Below, one piece after another: positions 59,861-64,000 of a stretch of 64,000 nucleotides of DNA. The DNA comes from Devosia limi DSM 17137 (GTDB taxonomy: Bacteria; Pseudomonadota; Alphaproteobacteria; Rhizobiales; Devosiaceae). Where the stretch lies: positions 1 through 64,000 of the forward strand of contig NZ_FQVC01000014.1 in the NCBI RefSeq assembly GCF_900128975.1, in the 5' to 3' direction. The position numbers and the translations under genes were made by a program. Position 1 is the stretch's first letter. Each line of letters opens with the position of its first letter. The notes under the pieces were generated by a model that ran no database searches, was not told where the DNA came from, and worked only from the letters and a program-made list of their open reading frames with translations.

Positions 59861-60169
59861 ATGACCCCAGATGATGCCACGCACCTGCTGTTCGAAGCCC
59901 ATCTGCTGGTGCGGCATGGACCGGAACGCAGCGAGCGGGCAATGGCGGACCTTGCGCCTGCCATCAACCGGCTGGACGAGGTAGAGTCGTTTTACCCTGA
60001 TCTCCAGGTGGAGATCGACCCGATCCGGGCCGCCTTCGCCTGCCAAACGCGTAGAGATCGAAATGACATCCAAATCTTACCTCTGGCCCGGCGTCCCCCT
60101 GGCGCTCGGTTCCGCTGTGCTGTTCGGCGCAGCGGCGCCGCTTTCGAAACTGCTGATCGGGTCCGTTGA
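59861..60169 (+). CDS. Doubtful small hypothetical ORF
   Basis: 102 residues from ATG 59861. The first ~70 residues (T-H-L-L-F-E-A-H-L-L-V-R-H-G-P-E-R-S) look protein-like. The last third overlaps the DMT transporter by 107 bases and reads like an off-frame shadow. No ribosome site. Possibly a truncated gene between the metal promoter and the transporter. Confidence 0.3.
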   Translation: MTPDDATHLLFEAHLLVRHGPERSERAMADLAPAINRLDEVESFYPDLQVEIDPIRAAFACQTRRDRNDIQILPLARRPPGARFRCAVRRSGAAFETADRVR

Positions 60170-61127
60170 CCCGTGGCTACTCGCAGGCATTCTTTACCTG
60201 GGTGCCGGCACCGGGCTGGCGATTGTGCACCTCGGCCGTCCGCTGATCGGCCTTCCGTCCCCGGAGGCACCACTTCAGCGCAGCGACCTGCTGTGGCTGG
60301 CGGCGGTAATCCTGTTCGGCGGCATGCTGGGACCACTCTTCCTGATGCTGGGCCTGTCGCAGACCAGCGCCTCGTCCGGATCGCTCCTGCTCAACCTCGA
60401 GGGCCTGGCTACAATGGCCATCGCGTGGATCGTGTTCCGCGAGAACGTGGACCGGCAGCTGATCCTCGGTGCCGCCGCCATCCTCGCCGGCGCCGTGCTG
60501 CTGTCGTGGACGGGAGCTGGCCTGAGCCTCGACACCGGCAGCCTGTTCATCGCCGCGGCATGCCTGAGCTGGGGCATCGACAACAACCTCACACGCAAGC
60601 TGTCGTCAGCCGATCCCGTGCAGATAGCCATGATCAAGGGCCTGGTCGCCGGATCCACGAACCTGGTACTGGCTCTGTCGCTGGGTGCCAGCCTGCCGGG
60701 CATCGGCCTGATCGGCGCGGGTGCCGTCGTCGGTTTCCTCGGTGTCGGCGTCAGCCTCGTCATGTTCATGCTAGGGCTGCGGCACCTGGGTACCGCGCGG
60801 ACCGGGGCGTACTTCTCGCTGGCGCCGTTCATTGGTGCAATGCTGGCCATCCTGATTTTCCGCGATGCCATCACCTGGCACTTAGTCGGCGCGGGGATGC
60901 TGATGGCGATCGGGCTGTACCTGCACTTGGCCGAGCGGCACGATCATGAGCACGACCATGAGGGCCTCGAGCACGACCATGCCCATACCCATGACGAGCA
61001 CCACCGGCATGCACACGATGGCCCGGTGACGGAGCCTCATTCGCACTCGCACCGGCATGAACCAATGCGCCACAAGCACCCACATTACCCGGATCTGCAC
61101 CACCGTCATGGGCATGGCCACGGCTAA
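60063..61127 (+). CDS. EamA/DMT-family transporter with His-rich tail
   Basis: 354 residues. About ten membrane helices in two EamA repeats (first repeat with F-G-A-A-A-P-L-S-K-L, second with L-S-W-G-I-D-N-N-L-T-R-K-L). Residues ~297-354 are a cytoplasmic His/Asp/Glu-rich tail (H-D-H-E-H-D-H-E, H-A-H-T-H-D-E-H-H-R-H-A-H). The tail should bind divalent metal ions, so metal efflux or uptake is likely, although other EamA members export amino acids. Part of the 58.4-61.1 kb metal cargo. Confidence 0.85.
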   Translation: MTSKSYLWPGVPLALGSAVLFGAAAPLSKLLIGSVDPWLLAGILYLGAGTGLAIVHLGRPLIGLPSPEAPLQRSDLLWLAAVILFGGMLGPLFLMLGLSQTSASSGSLLLNLEGLATMAIAWIVFRENVDRQLILGAAAILAGAVLLSWTGAGLSLDTGSLFIAAACLSWGIDNNLTRKLSSADPVQIAMIKGLVAGSTNLVLALSLGASLPGIGLIGAGAVVGFLGVGVSLVMFMLGLRHLGTARTGAYFSLAPFIGAMLAILIFRDAITWHLVGAGMLMAIGLYLHLAERHDHEHDHEGLEHDHAHTHDEHHRHAHDGPVTEPHSHSHRHEPMRHKHPHYPDLHHRHGHGHG

Positions 61128-61512
61128 AGTTCAAGTTCAGTTCAGCCTGCATAACAGTGCTTGGTTTCTGCTCGCCAAGATCAGAGGCAGATTATGTACA
61201 ACGGCCTGGTAAATGTGGATGTCCGAAAAGGGGTGGAGGCTGCCTCTTTGCGGAGCTTGCCAAGTGGCGTCTGGTGGCTACCGTGCTCATCTCGACCTTG
61301 CTCCAACCGTTGCTGGCCCGCCTCGCTGCCCCATCCCGCTCTCTTGTGATGGCATTCCTAATGCGACCGCGGATCTTCCACGATCAACCCGCAAGGGGTC
61401 CGCTAGCAAGCTGCGGCCTCTCGGCTGACGCCTTCGCGGTGATCGCGCCCGCCGCCGCACCCTGACGGAGCCATCGAGCGGGAATTGTCCCGCTCCAAGA
61501 TGGAGCCCTCAG
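61128..61512. other. 385-base gap at the right edge of the metal cargo
   Basis: No gene recognised. A frame at 61157-61465 is open but without family resemblance. GAGCGGGA-attg-TCCCGCTC (about 61477-61496) is a perfect 8-base-pair hairpin just before the next gene. No transposon ends were identified by eye. Confidence 0.45.
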
Positions 61513-61698
61513 ATGTCCAACGATCTAACCCTCGCCCAGAAGGCCGCCTGGCACCTCGCCCGCACTCTTATGGCCCCAGTGGTTCTTTTCCAGGTCGACG
61601 ATGAATTCGGCGTGCTGCCCGCCGACGAGATCGATGACGCCGACGTCAAAGTCCTCTTCGAATACGATCCCTATAGCGGCGGTTGCTCGGTTCACTGA
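61513..61698 (+). CDS. Small acidic hypothetical protein
   Basis: 61 residues (L-A-Q-K-A-A-W-H-L-A-R-T-L-M; acidic middle D-D-A-D-V-K-V-L-F-E-Y-D-P-Y). GGAG lies 8 bases before the ATG and a good terminator follows, so it is a real transcription unit. No family known to me. Confidence 0.65.
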   Translation: MSNDLTLAQKAAWHLARTLMAPVVLFQVDDEFGVLPADEIDDADVKVLFEYDPYSGGCSVH

Positions 61699-61720
61699 AA
61701 CCGATCCGACCTCCGATTGA

Positions 61721-61748
61721 GGCGGCGCCCGGCGCCGCCTTTCTTTTT
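61721..61748 (+). terminator. Rho-independent terminator after the small acidic protein
   Basis: GGCGGCGCC-c-GGCGCCGCC is followed by TTTCTTTTT, 22 bases after the stop codon. A textbook stem and T-run. Confidence 0.88.
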
Positions 61749-61938
61749 GTCTCTCGCCTGCTCCCGCCCCCGTCCTGCCGGTGGTCCTGGCGGAGCCAGG
61801 CTATCAGCGCAACGGCTTCGCCGTCCTCCGCTGCGCTGCGGCCCATGGGGGTGCGCTGTCCGCCTTCCTGCTCCGCCCTGGCGGACCCCGTGACGGGGCC
61901 GCGATCGGCGCAGCCTCCAGAACCGGAGGTTCATGAAA

Positions 61939-62865
61939 ATGAGCATGAAAGAGAAAGGACCGCGCATCGACATCTATGCGCGGATCACCGACCGCATCGT
62001 GGCGGATATGGAGAAGGGCGTTCGCCCATGGATGCAGCCGTGGCGTGCGTCGAATGCCGTGGGCCGGGTGACGCGGCCCATACGGCATAACGGCCTGCCC
62101 TATAGCGGCATGAACGTGCTGCTGCTGTGGTCTGAGGCCCTCGCCCGCGGCTTCATCAACCCGATGTGGATGACGTTCAAGCAGGCGCTTGAGCTCGGCG
62201 GCGCCGTCCGCAAGGGCGAAACCGGCTCGATGGTCGTTTTTGCCAGCCGCTTCACCAAGACAGAGACAGACGCCGCCGGTGAGGAATTCGATCGGGAGAT
62301 CCCGTTCCTGAAGGCGTATACGGTCTTCAATGTCGCGCAGATCGACGGCTTGCCGGACCAATATTACGGGCCGAAGACAGAACCCGTGCGCGATCCAGTC
62401 GCGCGCATCGAGTATGCCGATCGCTTCTTCGCCAGTACCGGCGCCGTGATCCGGCACGGCGGCTCACAGGCCTATTACGCCCCCTCGCTCGACATAATTC
62501 AGATGCCGCAATTCGAGACCTTCCGCGACGCCGCCTCATATGTCGCCGTCCTCAGCCATGAAGCCGTCCACTGGACTGCAGATTCTCGACGGGTCGGACG
62601 CGATCTCAGCCGCTATGCCAAGGACCGCAGCGAGCGGGCGCGTGAGGAACTGATCGCCGAGCTCGGGAGCTGCTTTCTCTGCGCTGATCTTGGCATCGCG
62701 CCAGAGCTCGAGCCCCGGGCCGATCATGCCAGCTACCTGGCCTCCTGGCTCAAGGTCCTCGTCGACGACAAGCGGGCGATCTTCTCGGCCGCTGCCCATG
62801 CGCAGCGTGCAGTCGCCTTCCTGCACGGCCTTCAACCGGCGATCTCTGAAGATCGCAGTGCTGCC
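61939..62865 (+). CDS. ardC: ArdC-like antirestriction protein
   Basis: Start at ATG 61939 has GGAGG 9 bases upstream; ATG 61933 is too close to it. About 308 residues plus stop near 62866-62868. The N-terminal ssDNA-binding domain opens D-I-Y-A-R-I-T-D-R-I and contains P-W-x-x-P-W. The C-terminal zincin-like protease domain has L-S-H-E-A-V-H-W (H-E-x-x-H, 207-211) and E-E-L-I-A-E-L-G-S. ArdC binds single-stranded DNA and blocks restriction on entry into a new host. With the DarB-like protein it forms a second antirestriction layer. Confidence 0.88.
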
Positions 62866-62868
62866 TGA

Positions 62869-63618
62869 TGATCATGAGCCTGTCGACGGCGGGGACGGTC
62901 ACGGGCCCCCGGTCCCTCTGCGCGCCCTCTTGCTCCTGGCGGACGTGTAATCCACCGCCTGGGCGCTGATAGCCCGCCCATGGCGAAGTCGGACCCAAGA
63001 TCGCCCCCTCCTGTGTGAGAAGGGCCTCGTGTGTGTTGGATGCTGAATGGAGCGCCAACGGCGGACGGTCATCATCCTGCCCTGACTACGAACCGTTGGC
63101 AGGGTGCATCCGGGGGGCGGTCGTTATCGTCTGTGTCACACCGAAGGTTGCAGGCTGGGCTCGTGGTCGTCTGCACAGCCTTTACCGGGTCCGTGCTGAG
63201 AAACCAGAATGGGGGCTGGTCGCGTCGTGGGCGCCAGCGCTCGAAGCGAGGCTGACGAGGTCGGGCAACGGATCGCGCCGCACCGTCACCCCAGATGAAA
63301 GTGCCAGACCGACACCAGCCAATGTCACCTCCGGGCGGGTCTTCAAGCTCACGCCCAGATCACGTCCTCGATTTGGCATGTCTGACCGAATGACGTCGTC
63401 GCCGAAACGGCGACGCCTCGATCTTATCCCCGCAACCGCCGTCCGCAACTTTCTTCCCCTGATCGCTGCGCGCTCATTCCTCGCGAAGCAAGAATGCTGC
63501 TCCCGGCCGCCCTCCACTTTGTTCCGGCCTCTTCGAGGTGCGGGTCGATCGCCCCCGGTCTGTCGACAGCCATCGAGGTCGCGATGGGCGCGACCCGACA
63601 AACTTACGGAGACGACAA
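62869..63618. other. 750-base gap without a supported gene
   Basis: High-GC sequence between ardC and DUF736. Short open frames occur on both strands, but none has family resemblance, ribosome site or consistent codon pattern. It may hold a long leader, a lost gene, or regulatory RNA, and I see no clear hairpin array. Confidence 0.45.
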
Positions 63619-63936
63619 ATGGCTACCATCGGCACCTTCACCTCCAGCGCCAACGGTTTCACCGGCACGATCAAGACCCTCAACCTCAACGTCAAGGCGC
63701 GCATCGAGCGGGTCGAAAACCCTTCCGACAAGGGCCCGCAGTTCCGCATCTTCTCGGGCGCAGTCGAACTCGGTGCAGCCTGGCAGAAGACGGCCAAGGA
63801 AACCGAACGCGACTACCTCTCGGTCAAGCTGGACGATCCGAGCTTCCCCAACCCGATCTACGCCACCCTAATCGAGGTCGAAGGGCAGGAAGGCCTACAG
63901 CTCATCTGGTCCCGGCCCAACGGCAACCGCGACTGA
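63619..63936 (+). CDS. DUF736 family protein
   Basis: 105 residues, a classic DUF736: [31 protein letters not shown] and [18 protein letters not shown] small beta-rich protein found on most alphaproteobacterial plasmids and integrative elements; function unknown. GGAG lies upstream of the ATG and a terminator follows. Confidence 0.92.
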   Translation: MATIGTFTSSANGFTGTIKTLNLNVKARIERVENPSDKGPQFRIFSGAVELGAAWQKTAKETERDYLSVKLDDPSFPNPIYATLIEVEGQEGLQLIWSRPNGNRD

Positions 63937-63946
63937 TCCGCATCGA

Positions 63947-63978
63947 GGCCCCGTCCACTGGCGGGGCCTTGATCCTTT
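63947..63978 (+). terminator. Rho-independent terminator after DUF736
   Basis: GGCCCCG-n8-CGGGGCC is followed by a T-rich tail (CCTTTTA), 11 bases after the stop codon. Confidence 0.82.
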
Positions 63979-64000
63979 TATCCACTGCGGGAGAAACACC

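Noticed and set aside
61157..61465. A 102-codon frame right of the metal cargo
   Set aside because: No ribosome site, no family resemblance and a composition like random high-GC sequence.
1..64000. CRISPR arrays, tRNA/rRNA genes, insertion sequences, riboswitches
   Set aside because: None recognised by eye: no regularly spaced repeats, no transposase motifs, no known RNA signatures. A covariance-model search could still find short RNAs.

Overview
The window looks like a large secondary replicon (repABC plasmid or chromid) of an alphaproteobacterium, most likely in Hyphomicrobiales (Rhizobiales). It opens inside the 3' end of a repC gene and closes in a block of plasmid or integrative-element housekeeping genes (ParB, TOPRIM, ArdC, DUF736, DUF1419, DUF3085). 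Between them lies a dense cargo for sulfur, thiol and metal chemistry and for respiration. GC content and codon use look high-GC throughout. No rRNA, tRNA or CRISPR array was recognised. I cannot name the genus from sequence alone.

Layout. 1-1.5 kb: repC end and an Xre/RES toxin-antitoxin pair. 1.7-5.7 kb: sulfur module with MFS carrier, ArsR-rhodanese regulator, frameshifted metallo-hydrolase and a second MFS carrier. 5.8-8.6 kb: tyrosine integrase, DUF1403 and ScpB. 8.8-10.8 kb: nucleotidyltransferase, small gene and truncated DUF5131 gene, then VapBC. 11.1-14.5 kb: two-component system divergent from an EF-hand protein and cytochrome b561. 14.6-28.9 kb: ClC channel, SoxB-like phosphoesterase, two L,D-transpeptidases, peroxiredoxin, persulfide-type metallo-hydrolase, ArsR, a phosphatase-fold/sulfide:quinone oxidoreductase fusion, methyltransferase, DsbA, a second two-component system, DsbD and a TlpA-like protein. 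29.0-35.8 kb: BigR-like sulfur regulon (regulator, DUF2892, two YeeE/YedE halves, metallo-hydrolase, TIGR01244 protein, SulP, TrxC, DUF3422). 36.0-42.6 kb: cbb3-type oxidase operon with a TsdA-like cytochrome and a copper P-type ATPase. 42.8-47.0 kb: peroxiredoxin, cyanide-insensitive-type bd oxidase with its small subunit, and two rhodanese or phosphatase-fold sulfur proteins. 47.3-63.9 kb: mobile-element backbone, interrupted at 58.4-61.1 kb by a metal cargo (DUF305, glutaredoxin-MauE, His-tailed DMT transporter).

How it fits together. Sulfide and thiosulfate would be taken up (YeeE/YedE, SulP), oxidised (SQR, metallo-hydrolases, rhodaneses, TsdA-like cytochrome), and the electrons passed to a high-affinity cbb3 oxidase or a bd oxidase. 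ArsR-family persulfide sensors would control parts of this. A second control layer is suggested by an 18-bp direct-repeat box of consensus CTTAAG-nCTsn-CTTAAG. It occurs at five promoters: dsbA, dsbD, both L,D-transpeptidases and ccoN. One copy lies between dsbA and the response regulator at 23.6 kb. I read this as one regulon joining periplasmic disulfide chemistry, wall crosslinking and respiration. It is the most interesting signal I found.
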